DNA of 64,000 nucleotides, taken from Sweltsa coloradensis. Taxonomy: Eukaryota; Arthropoda; Insecta; Plecoptera; Chloroperlidae. Below are positions 19,960 through 30,485 of the stretch, in pieces. Below the pieces are notes generated by a model. The model saw nothing but the letters and a program-made list of their open reading frames with translations, did not search any database and was not told the DNA's origin. The position numbers were made by a program, and so were the translations under genes. Every line of letters begins with the position of its first letter. Positions within the stretch are counted from its first letter, which is position 1. The stretch is taken from assembly GCA_024449915.1 (NCBI GenBank), contig JAMZAV010001283.1:186001-250000 (forward strand). The letters are read 5' to 3'.

Positions 19960-20660
19960 GCACTCAGCAGTCTCCCATATCCTACTAACACGTCCGTAAT
20001 GCACCCACAGAAAATATTAAGACTTATTAACAAAATAACGAAATATTTTTATGGTATATTCGTACAAACAAATCGATGTGTGTTGTAGTGTTCTAGTAGT
20101 GTACTAGCTCCAACGGAAGAATGTAGATGCTCTGTGGTGGTGGGGTAGAATGAATGCGCGGTAAATGGAATGTCGCCTTTGTGTATGAAAGAGAAATATC
20201 TTTTACCAACGCAAGCAGACATTATCTGTGCTAGATCACAGAGTTCCTCCGTGTGCAAGATCCTCGCTGAGCTAGCGTGAATGAATAGTAAGTTGTTATG
20301 TTGGGAAAACAATTTCGAGCCATCTGCATTCTTTCGTTGGGTCCACTATATCAAGTCCAATAAATACGTGTTTGAACACGTTGAAACCTTCCTACACCGG
20401 CCCCGTATATTACATTGCGACACGTGCGTTCCTCATTGAGCTCCTTCTAACGTGTGTAACATCTTTTCACAAAGTCCTAGCTCAACATTAGTGTCACAAC
20501 ATGTAACATCACATAATGTTGCATCAACATGTCTCTCTTGAGTCTTGACGCTACCCAACAGCTCCTATCTTGTTGCGCAACCCCTTATTAAATGCCCGCC
20601 AGTAATGATTATGTATAGCACTAACAGCGAGACTGCCTCTCCAGGTGCGATGCGATGATT
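19960..20660. other. Unannotated non-coding stretch
   Basis: Unique-looking, with no recognised gene or repeat. Confidence 0.4.
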
Positions 20661-21310
20661 AGGTTTGTTTGGTTTACCTAGTGTAGTGTAGACTTGTGTA
20701 GTGTAGGTGTAGGCCTTGAAATCAAATTACACTACACTTTACCCAGGATAACCAAACGTTTTTTAAGCTACACTCTACACTAGATTCGCTCACATCGAAC
20801 TGTCAAACTAAAAAAACATAATAAAACAACAAACAGTACTGTTGAAGGCACTAAATGAGTCAAAATGATAGAAAATGTGTACTATCTGAACGATGAAAAG
20901 CTATTTGGAACATAAACTTCAATAGTGTCTTATCCTAATTGAGGTTAGAGTACCCTACGCATTTGCCCTCATCACCAAAACATAGTGCCACAAATAAAAA
21001 TACTTCGAATCAGTTTCTAATACGTAATTATAGACTATTAATTGATTTTAGGAGTTATATCGGATTGTCAATGAAAGAATGTGTCATTCATCATGTTTTA
21101 AGCTGTTTCTCTTCAAATGTTGCGCCTAAATTTTTACACCTACACCCTACACGACTCCTAGAGCTCGTGTAGAAATTCTACACTTTACACTACACGAAGT
21201 CAAACCAAACGGCTACACTTTACACTACACTTAATACGAAAACGCTTTTCAGAACATTTGAGCCTACACTAGTGTAAAGTGTAAGTTCGTGTAGCAAACC
21301 AAACAAACCT
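20661..21310. mobile_element. MITE with TTGTTTGGTTT termini, full copy (650 bp)
   Basis: Ends AGGTTTGTTTGGTTT on the left and, reverse complemented, AGGTTTGTTTGGTTT on the right, followed inward by clustered TGTAGTGTAG / CTACACTTTACACTACAC motifs in both orientations. A 3 bp ATT flanks both ends. Known: 3 bp TSDs fit the PIF/Harbinger superfamily, so that is the likeliest class, though TIR length is short. The 77-codon frame at 20939 lies in the interior and looks non-coding. A second, internally deleted copy lies at 41024-41519. Confidence 0.8.
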
Positions 21311-22033
21311 ATTGACTTGTTGTGCAGATCTGTGTTGGTGGTGGATCTTAGGCTAAGGTGACGGAAGGTAGTTTGTAGTCCGGTCCAATGACAAGTATTG
21401 TTGGATAGGGAGATAAGAAATCCGTGAATATATAATATCTGGGACGTTTGTTTTGAAAATCCTCATCACTTATTTCAGGTCGGGTTGATGACGGGAGAAA
21501 TTTAAGACATTTCTAAATATTTTGTGCCACTCCATCTCCGATTTCCAAGGGGTTGGTGCCCCTGTGCAGTTCACGTACTAGGCTGCGGTGGGACGGATTA
21601 GGGAGGTCGAGGGCTGACGCCCCTAGATCGACAAGGGCTTATCGAGAACATTGTACCTATCAACTATTCAGAGCCCCGTATCGCGTGTTGCAGTATTGAT
21701 GCGGTCGCCTGTACGACAAGTGCGATGACTATTGACTAAAGCTCTTGCCACACTGGTAATAGTAATAGCTCGTCTTCTATTCTAACGACAGTGAAAGTTT
21801 GAGTAACTCATCTGTGCCAACTGCCAAGTGTGGGGTGGATGTCACAGTCGCCTGAGGTGGTTCGAGTTGTAGGAGGACGAACCCAGGTCTTCACAACTCT
21901 ACACCGACTTGTAGCTAGCTCCATTATAAACTTGAAAGATATTCACACCAGTAGCGTTCGTGACCATTCGGATCGCGGGGCATTAATATTTTAATAATTC
22001 AAGTCTAGGACACGTACTGACTTTTGTCTGTTT
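21311..22033. other. Unannotated non-coding stretch
   Basis: Unique-looking. GACGAACCCAGGTCTTC near 21878 weakly resembles a reversed B box; not called. Confidence 0.4.
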
Positions 22034-22250
22034 GTGGAGGAACCTATAACTCAAGGTTACACCGTCCGTTCGAATGGGACGTAAAGCCATTGGTCCTCTT
22101 GGTACTTTTCGAAAGGAGTAGGCTACGTGCCGGTACCGGGTTTCCCCTCCTCCCTTCTATTCACCCTTCATCGTTAACTATCACCACTCATCGTCTTGAA
22201 TAGCCTTAGTGCATTAATATGAGACGTTAAGCAATACATATCAATCAGTT
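22034..22250 (+). repeat. CAAT-tailed SINE-like repeat, copy 1
   Basis: Runs from GTGGAGGAACCTATAACTC through GAATGGGACGTAAAGCCATT, ACGTGCCGGTACCGGGTTTC and CACCACTCATCGTCTTGAAT to ATATGAGACGTTAAGCAATA and a short CAAT remnant. It is collinear with 54515-54780. No clear A and B boxes are visible in this part, so the promoter head may lie further upstream or be lost. Confidence 0.7.
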
Positions 22251-22490
22251 TGTCTGTAAATATAAGTTTTTCATGGGGTTCTTTGTAATGGAATATCTTT
22301 ACCCCCGGCGGGACATTACTACTGTACGAGTTCGCTCGAGTCCCCTACCCTAACCTAACCTAACCGGTTTCCCCGCAAAGAAAAGAATATACTATTTATT
22401 ACACCTGCCCGAAAGTCTGTGTGGGCCTTCAAATTCCAACTCGCAACCTTCTCGTGGTTTGGCCCGTGATTAGGGGAGTTTTTCTCCCTG
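22251..22490. other. Non-coding stretch with a short CCTAA run
   Basis: Contains CCCTACCCTAACCTAACC then TAACC near 22342-22364, three to four CCTAA-like units. Far too short to be called telomeric. Confidence 0.4.
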
Positions 22491-22757
22491 AAACTAATGG
22501 CGAGCTCTGGGTCGTCGTCGGGGACTTTCCCCTTCCCTTTGACTACCTCCCCGACGGCGACGACAATGACAACACGGGACAGATAATGACAGACGGAGAC
22601 GACCACGACGTGGGGGAAACCCTGCCCTCCCCATACGCTTGTGGCTGGTTCTGACCAGCACAGGCCTGTCCACCCCTTGTCCCCCTGCGTCGCGCCTTAC
22701 GTCCCTCCCGAGCCAAGTTGCATAAATATGAGACGTTAAGCAATATCCAATCAAAAA
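22491..22757 (+). repeat. GAC/GTC-rich family copy with SINE tail
   Basis: Starts near AATGGCGAGCTCTGGGTCG, continues CGTCGGGGACTTTCCCC, CTACCTCCCCGACGGCGACG and ACAATGACAACAC, and ends GTTGCATAAATATGAGACG, TTAAGCAATATCCAATCAA. This copy joins the GAC-rich core to the CAAT-type SINE tail in one collinear unit, so the two may belong to a single SINE superfamily with exchanged bodies. The 77-codon Asp-rich frame (22421-22654) is conceptually interesting but the frame is not kept in other copies. Confidence 0.6.
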
Positions 22758-23260
22758 ACCGAAAGTCTGTACGGTTCTGGTTGAGCTAAACTTCCCATCT
22801 CTGTACTCCCTGGTGCTGTGACAACCCGCATGGGAGCTGAGCATGCCCTGGTGCAGTACTGAGTACGGTACTGACCTACGATACGCCCGCTTTGTCGCCT
22901 GCACTGGCTAAATATTTACATAGCGAGCTGGTCTCGCCGGATTCACAACGTTTTGTTTTTCTTGCTCGTCATCTCTTCTTTCTAGCTAGGACGCGAGGCG
23001 ACGGCAGCAGACTCGAGACACTTCCGAGACAATCAGACGCGACGCACGTAGCTCCGACATGCCCGCGATATTAGAAATAATAATTGAATTGGGTATAATA
23101 TGAAAGGAAAGTTCTGAAATGTAATTTATCAAATGAGGGGCCTGTTTGTCTCGCACCAAGGGAGTGGTTGATTCTAGTGAGACACGACCTATCCCACGTA
23201 AACGTTACAACCTGAACTGAACTCCAACTGCTAGCCGATGAATCTTCGCTGTACGCAGGC
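22758..23260. other. Unannotated non-coding stretch
   Basis: Unique-looking sequence, no recognised gene or repeat. Confidence 0.4.
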
Positions 23261-23267
23261 TTTGGGA

Positions 23268-23610
23268 GGAAGTAGGAACGCGTTCCCTTTTCAGGAACTT
23301 GAATGGGAACGCGTTCCTTTTTTACACCAGGAACCTGTAACGTAAAAATTTTCGGCTACTATTTCATGGGAACTTGGAACGAATTCAACGTTCCTTTGTA
23401 AGTTGTTTCCCAAGAAACCTATAAACGTTAACAGCATTTCGCCAAAATGTATTTTGTGGACAAAACTAATTGGTGCATCAATGCAGGCGTCGCTTTTCTT
23501 TATGTTTTTGAAAATAAAGCAGGAGCAAATTTAAAAACGGTAATTTAAAAGGAACGTGGAAGGAACTCAGCTACTTTTGAGGAACCTCGAGCTTGAATCA
23601 GTTCCTTTTT
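23268..23610. repeat. GGAAC/GTTCC motif cluster beside the satellite
   Basis: Contains two GGAACGCGTTCC palindromes (about 23277 and 23310) and many further GGAAC and GTTCC words in both directions up to 23606, where the 296 bp satellite starts. This looks like a DNA transposon relic, but I cannot define TIRs or a TSD. Confidence 0.4.
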
Positions 23611-23611
23611 A

Positions 23612-25385
23612 AAGTGGCTCAAAACTGTCTGATACCCAGAGAGTACAGTAAGTTCCCTGGCTTCTTATCAAGCCGGTGGTTTCCTAGCTATTCTCCTGAG
23701 CGCGGGAGTTGTTGTAATAGTCACGTTCCTCGCTCTCGGCCTGTAGTAGAACACAGTATCACTGCGCCGAGATAACATTACTAGACCAAGCCATTAGGGC
23801 AGGGCAGTTCCGTTCCATTCCCGCTCTTAGATTACAGTTAGAAGGTGACACTGTGTTTGTAAACTACCTTACGAGCTGTCGAGTGTCCTTCAACACCTAT
23901 AAACTGTAAGTGGCTCAAAACTGTCTGATACCCAGAGAGTACAGTAAGTTCCCTGGCTTCTTATCAAGCCGGTGGTTTCCTAGCTATTCTCCTGAGCGCG
24001 GGAGTTGTTGTAATAGTCACGTTCCTCGCTCTCGGCCTGTAGTAGAACACAGTATCACTGCGCCGAGATAACATTACTAGACCAAGCCATTAGGGCAGGG
24101 CAGTTCCGTTCCATTCCCGCTCTTAGATTACAGTTAGAAGGTGACTGTGTTTGTAAACTACCTTACGAGCTGTCGAGTGTCCTTCAACACCTATAAACTG
24201 TAAGTGGCTCAAAACTGTCTGATACCCAGAGAGTACAGTAAGTTCCCTGGCTTCTTATCAAGCCGGTGGTTTCCTAGCTATTCTCCTGAGCGCGGGAGTT
24301 GTTGTAATAGTCACGTTCCTCGCTCTCGGCCTGTAGTAGAACACAGTATCACTGCGCCGAGTAACATTACTAGACCAAGCCATTAGGGCAGGGCAGTTCC
24401 GTTCCATTCCCGCTCTTAGATTACAGTTAGAAGGTGGCAGCTGTGTTTGTAAACTACCTTACGAGCTGTCGAGTGTCCTTCAACACCTATAAACTGTAAG
24501 TGGCTCAAAACTGTCTGATACCCAGAGAGTACAGTAAGTTCCCTGGCTTCTTATCAAGCCGGTGGTTTCCTAGCTATTCTCCTGAGCGCGGGAGTTGTTG
24601 TAATAGTCAGGTTCCTCGCTCTCGGCCTGTAGTAGAACACAGTATCACTGCGCCTGAGATAACATTACTAGACCAAGCCATTAGGGCAGGGCAGTTCCGT
24701 TCCATTCCCGCTCTTAGATTACAGTTAGAAGGTGGCACTGTGTTTGTAAACTACCTTACGAGCTGTCGAGTGTCCTTCAACACCTATAAACTGTAAGTGG
24801 CTCAAAACTGTCTGATACCCAGAGAGTACAGTAAGTTCCCTGGCTTCTTATCAAGCCGGTGGTTTCCTAGCTATTCTCCTGAGCGCGGAGTTGTTGTAAT
24901 AGTCACGTTCCTCGCTCTCGGCCTGTAGTAGAACACAGTATCACTGCGCCGAGATAACATTACTAGACCAAGCCATTAGGGCAGGGCAGTTCCGTTCCAT
25001 TCCCGCTCTTAGATTACAGTTAGAAGGTGACAGCTGTGTTTGTAAACTACCTTACGAGCTGTCGAGTGTCCTTCAACACCTATAAACTGTAAGTGGCTCA
25101 AAACTGTCTGATACCCAGAGAGTACAGTAAGTTCCCTGGCTTCTTATCAAGCCGGTGGTTTCCTAGCTATTCTCCTGAGCGCGGGAGTTGTTGTAATAGT
25201 CACGTTCCTCGCTCTCGGCCTGTAGTAGAACACAGTATCACTGCGCCGAGATAACATTACTAGACCAAGCCATTAGGGCAGGGCAGTTCCGTTCCATTCC
25301 CGCTCTTAGATTACAGTTAGAAGGTGGCAGCTGTGTTTGTAAACTACCTTACGAGCTGTCGAGTGTCCTTCAACACCTATAAACT
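23612..25385. repeat. 296 bp satellite, six tandem copies
   Basis: Units start at 23612, 23908, 24202, 24498, 24795 and 25091 with periods of 294-297 bp, and are nearly identical. Differences concentrate at one spot (GGTGACACTG, GGTGACTG, GGTGGCAGCTG variants). Each begins AAGTGGCTCAAAACTGTCTG and ends CAACACCTATAAACTG. A 60-98 codon frame recurs in several units but stops differ between copies, so I do not read it as a gene. No 5S rRNA, snRNA or histone similarity was recognised. Confidence 0.95.
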
Positions 25386-26316
25386 AAGTGTCAACAAAAC
25401 AACAGTCCATGTTGACACGTTGTCAACAACCAAGTGCCAACAAGATGACAACTCTGTTTGTATTGATTGATGGTTATTGCCAAGCTATGCTACTGATGTT
25501 GAGGAATTATCATGGTCAAATAATCTCCCACTTTACAAACTGGTTACAATAACACACGTTTGTTCCACAAGCAGTGTATAATAAAATGTCTGGTCAAGCC
25601 ACCGGTCTTATACGTGTTCTGATAGGCACCAAGAAACTATTTATAGTAATGATATTCGTGTGTCGTGTTTCTATATGTGGTCAGCCAGCTGGTTAGGTGT
25701 TTATAAATGTTTGCGCAAGTTCTTCCAAGCCAAAGAGTGAGGATTTAAAACATTTTTCTCACCAAAATCAATTTTCCGATTTGTTATACCATTATGCATA
25801 TTTCTCTAAACGAAACATTCGTGGGAACTATTGTAGAAAAATCGCGCTTTTAGGATAGGAAAGAATAGTAAAGTACATTGATTCTTACGTAGCCTTCAAG
25901 CCGAGCCCGCAGAGTCCACACTGAAGTCGAGCCTCATGTATTAGTGGTGACCTCTGCTGTGTAAAGTGTGTGCCCACAATAATAAGCCTTGACTCCACGG
26001 AACGATTTCATTTACATGGTAAATTAATAAACGTATGCTGCGTATTTTGCACCAAGTTTCAATTTCTCAACGAAACCGTGAAACATGTTGTCGTTGTGTC
26101 CTTGGTGGTACTTGCGAATTGCACTCGATTCCACGTAATTGATAGATTCTGTTTCACATTGAACGTGTCTACTTTGGGTTTTGGGGCACGATGGGTTGCC
26201 TTGCTGAGTGAGATGTTGGGTATAGCAGCCTATGTACAAACAACTGTGGCCCGCGCCATTCGATTCCGGCCGGACCATGTTCATTCTGTTTTAGGGGCAT
26301 CAAGACGACCCCCCCT
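25386..26316. other. Unannotated non-coding stretch
   Basis: A 124-codon plus-strand frame at 25970-26344 has no recognisable domain and overlaps minus-strand frames of similar quality. Nothing else was seen. Confidence 0.4.
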
Positions 26317-26440
26317 TCCCACCCCCTACTCGTGTTGGTTCTAATCAGCATTGGATTTCATCCCCATATCCCCTAGACTAGAGGGGCGCGTTATGTCCGC
26401 GAACTGTTGACGCGACCTTAACCCAATAAACTCAAACGAG
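26317..26440 (+). repeat. GAC/GTC-rich family, 3' part
   Basis: CTCGTGTTGGTTCTAATCAG, then ATTTCATCCCCATATCCCC and GTTGACGCGACCTTAACCC then AATAAACTC. The order matches the 3' half of 3700-4015. The GAC-rich core is absent. Confidence 0.5.
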
Positions 26441-28159
26441 CGCCGTATAACTGTTCTCGTCGGCAGCCGTGAGGGACACATATCTACCCAATAAGCTCAC
26501 GGCCGCGGGATGATACGACTTCGCAGCCCCGCACCTTCCCCTTTCTCATACGCTCATCCCGTACATTTAAGTCCACTTAGATTCGTCCGTTTTGTCCAGG
26601 GCTTCTGTGGTAGATCCAATGATAATTAACATCTATAGGCTAGTAGGCTAGATTCCCTCATTCCCATCTCCAATATACGTCCGCACAGGCGCGAGCGTAA
26701 CAAATTGAACCGTCAATCTGACCTATTCAAGATGGCGATTTGGCGTTTCAATTTATGCTTAACATTATGTTTTAGATGCGATTAATTTTTCTGGATGGTT
26801 TGATATGGATTTAGCTTGTGCAGCATGGGAATGCACTAATATGCTCACCTGTCAACCTGACAGCCATCTTGAAAATTATTTGGGTTACAAATCGCTCCAT
26901 CTACTTAAACATGGAAACTGACCTATTCCAGATGGCTTCTAATTGACTCGCCAGTGGACCAATGACTGGGGATCAAGCCTGCTATAGATGTTACATATCA
27001 TTGGGTAGATCACACCCAATCCTTGCAGCTGCACCTAGAGCCATGCTACTCGGGTGCAGTGCTTGTTGGCAGGGAAAGGACTCGGGTTGTTCCGCTCGGG
27101 AAGCGAATTAGGTGACGCGGGGTCAAGAGTTGACACTCCTTGCAACATGCACTCACTCTTTCTCTCGTGCACCGGGCACGATGCTGATTTGTGGGCTCGT
27201 ATAGCGAGTAGTTCACATGTCTAATCATCCAGTAAGTAGCGTCGATGTCTGTAGTTACTGTTGATGTCGTGCATGACGCGATCTGTGACGGATGAGGGGC
27301 CGACGTGGTTGCTCGAGTAGGGGTGACGTAAGTCCTCACTCGCTCAATGTGGACTGGAAACTACTATACTGAGTAGACCTTCACATTTTGCTTGAATTTC
27401 AAATGGACGAAACAAAAAAATTGGTACGATGTTTACACAAAACATCATCTGCAATTAGTTCTAAGCTATAATAGTTGTACGATGGAAGGTGTACACGAAT
27501 GTTTGGTGTTAGTCTTTTGTCGTAACGGAATTGCAACTTGCGCCTTAGAAGGTTCGAACTTTTCTGTGGATTGTAGATTGTGAATTTGTCGGACTTCTAA
27601 GATGTGTGCATTGATTGTAAAGTGTGAATTTATTAATTCTGTTGGGTTTGTGATGGAGGATATCCCAACACACACTCGGCAGCATTGGAGCAAGGCGAGT
27701 CACTTCTTTCTCCCCCACCAAGTCATTGTAAACCCTCATTCGGCCCCAAGCTAATACAAGATATGTTTGCGGTCAAGTCACTAATCAATGTTCTTCTTAT
27801 TTTCCAGGTAAGATGCTGAGCTAGTTTGTACGGTAGACTCGACCGGCTATCGCTATGAGTAAGTAAATGATTACAAACACATGTTGACTGTTAGTTGGTT
27901 AGGATTTACGTTTCAGAAACACGGGTTTTTGTAAATACATTGTTTTTGTTTAAAAAACCCAATCTTGAAAAGGTCAATTTTACTATAATATCCCTAAAAA
28001 TTGTGGTTGATTAGGGAAACAGTACAACAGGTCTCATCAGTAGTAGAACTTTGGGTTTCGGACTCTTTGTGAACATTGAAGTGTGCTTGATAAACTTATA
28101 GATATTAGAAGTGGAAAGTGAATTTATTGTACTGCAGTTTGCAAGATGGCTGCCTTGGT
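26441..28159. other. Mostly unannotated; possible small element near 26.7-26.95 kb
   Basis: TGACCTATTCAAGATGGCG (about 26720), the inverted GACAGCCATCTTGAAAATT (about 26860) and CTGACCTATTCCAGATGGC (about 26917) are related and could be ends of small nested elements; no TSD was defined. The rest is unique-looking and gene-free. Confidence 0.35.
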
Positions 28160-28260
28160 CACAAATCATTTCTTTCTCACCCGACCGGAATTTGGAGACC
28201 CGGGTTCGATACCCGGCTGAGATGGATTTTATAATTTCTGGATTGGTTTCATTATACTTA
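28160..28260 (+). repeat. tRNA-derived SINE head
   Basis: GGAGACCCGGGTTCGATACC then CGGCTGAGATGGATTT carries a perfect T-arm-like B box and the CTGAGATGG signature of the heads at 14900 and 15040. The body TTATAATTTCTGGATTGG also resembles the 15040 copy. The A-box half is poorly preserved. Confidence 0.65.
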
Positions 28261-28424
28261 TCAAGGCATTTAACTGATCAACGTATTCGGAAGTAAAAGT
28301 TGTCAAATTTCGATAAATACTTTTCGCCGGGCCCCCAAATATTATATTACATTTTCTTCCACATTTTTTTAATTCCGAGCGTTGAGTAAACCTGATGAGT
28401 GAAATGGTGCACTCGCAATGACGA

Positions 28425-28833
28425 CAGTGGCGGGACTTCGTTTTATGGTCCCGTCCGCAAAATTTCTATGCCCCCCTCCCCTAACTGATACACACATACA
28501 TAGGATCAGTGTTAAATTCGGGCTTTCATCCCGGGGTGGCTTGGAGGGCGAAGCCCTCCAACAATAGTGCCGCAGGCGAAAATTTTGAAGATCAGGTCTT
28601 AGAGTGCGTTTGCCGCGTTTTACAAAAAAGTTGTGGGCTTAATATCCTTTATAGATCTCACCTTCAAACCGCCAGATTCACAAAACGGTCATTTGAGCAA
28701 CGAAAACAAATTCAATATTTTCCAAAGAGGGTGAAATACTGTGTTTTTTGTTTTGTTTTTTTTAACGGGGCCCCCTAAACTAGCTGGGCCCGCCTGCAGT
28801 TGCGGGCCCTGTGGGCGCCTAGTTCCGCCACTG
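28425..28833. mobile_element. hAT-like non-autonomous element (409 bp)
   Basis: Left end CAGTGGCGGGACTTCG; right end, reverse complemented, CAGTGGCGGAACTAGG. Flanks AATGACGA (28417-28424) and AATGCCGA (28834-28841) match at 7 of 8, as expected of an 8 bp TSD. GGAGGGCGAAGCCCTCC near 28542 is an internal hairpin. The 89-codon frame at 28509-28778 has no transposase motif. Confidence 0.8.
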
Positions 28834-28841
28834 AATGCCGA

Positions 28842-30393
28842 TGTATGGTACTGCACAAACACATTGTTCCTGTGTGGTGTAGGTGTGTAACTGCTGTGAG
28901 TGTGCCGCGCGTAGCGTCCTGCACAGTAGACGCCGCGTATTGTGGTGGTGGGAGGTGATAAACCAAGTGCCCCCATTGTTTTACCTCCTGCTGGTGCTCG
29001 GGAGTCCGTGACATTCTGTCTGTCTGGCTGGCTGGCCCTAGCGACACGTGTCGGGAGTCCGTGTCACAGAACCAACCGCCTTGAATAACAAGGCCTCACT
29101 TGAAGCAACCGCCATTCTCAGCCGGAATATAAACTTGGCGGCTTAGATCAGAGTGTTTATCAAGACCATTCCTGTAAGACTCATTCAAACATGTATTTCT
29201 CAAATTTTGAAGCTCGATTACGATATGGTATTGCATTCTGGAGACGCCAATAACAAACTGTTTATCATTTTTAAAGCCCTGAGTGCGACCTCAGGCACCA
29301 GAAAAATGGTCAAAACCCTCATTGCAGAGAATTATATTTTGACCTTGTACAGGATTTATATTCCTGAAGCTACAACACTTTTGTAAAGAATCAATGTAGC
29401 TAAAAAATAACAGCTCTAAATAATCAAATAAGTAATCAAATTCATTTCATAGTCACATCATGGAGTTATAAATATTGTCACGTCACACGTGAAACGGACA
29501 AAATTCATTCGCAACAGTATGAGTTCTATGCACATTAAATTACTAACGAAATGTGTAAAAACTTTAATCTAAATTAAAACAAATATTAGTAGAAAATGCA
29601 TATTGCAATATAAGAATTCTTTGAAGAGAAATGTTATTAATTTGAAGGGATTGAGTTGAACCCGATGGTTCATACAAAAAAGCTGTGTTATTTTACTTGC
29701 ACATACTGGATATTTTTTTGTTTGTTTGCAACAAGATAGTATTATTGTTTTATTTAATAATTTCCCTTTCCCACATACCAATGCATGCAGGTATCAGTGC
29801 AGTTTGCACTGTATTTAAGCTATGGAAATAAAACAATATCTTCAGACATCAGAATTGAGACATGCATCGTGCGAGCAAAATCGCGGTGTTGTTGAACATC
29901 AGCAGACCTAACGTGGCGTATATGACATCGAAACTACCTAACATGCGATGCTATGTCAAGAAGGTTTACACAAGAACACAGATTGATCATTGATATTATT
30001 ACCTATCCAGGTTCGCATGTTAACCTCGAAGAGGCGGAATATGGGCATATCTCATTATATCTTGATTACAAAGTTAATGTAAAGTGTGACTGAGGCTCGG
30101 ACTAAGGTTACCGACGCCGGTATGTTTTTCACTTCCAACGGACGATGCGCAGCAACATTGGTAATTTGATTCTCGGTTTTAGTGAAATTGTTCTTTTCAC
30201 GACTTTTATCTTGTTAATATTTCCAGGAAAATCAGCTTTCTTCTTCAGCTAGGCATTTCTTTGGTGTAACACAATATGTCCCACCATTGCCAAATTGACG
30301 AGTCTGATTGGATTGGAATTGATTATTACCATGATGTTTGTGAAATTAAGTCTTGAATTGAAGAAGTGACTTGTGACTGCGAGGCACTGGATT
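28842..30393. other. Unannotated non-coding stretch
   Basis: About 1.5 kb of unique-looking, AT-leaning sequence. No recognised gene or repeat. Confidence 0.4.
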
Positions 30394-30485
30394 ATTCTCT
30401 CTCTCCCTCTCTCTCTCTCCTCTCTCTCTCTCTCATCTCTCTCTCTCTCTCTCTCTCCCTCTCCCTCTCCCTCTCCCACTCCCCC
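30394..30485. repeat. (CT)n / (CCCTCT)n low-complexity tract
   Basis: About 90 bp of pyrimidine dinucleotides with a few interruptions, grading into CCCTCT units. It produces the Ser-Leu and Arg-Glu frames on the two strands, which are not genes. Confidence 0.95.

Noticed and set aside
22342..22364. CCTAA units as telomeric repeat
   Set aside because: Only three to four imperfect units; too short.
22421..22654. Asp-rich 77-codon ORF in the GAC-rich family as a conserved protein
   Set aside because: Other family copies do not preserve the frame.
23612..25385. 296 bp repeat considered as 5S rRNA or snRNA gene cluster
   Set aside because: No 5S internal control region, U-snRNA motif or terminator was recognised in the unit.
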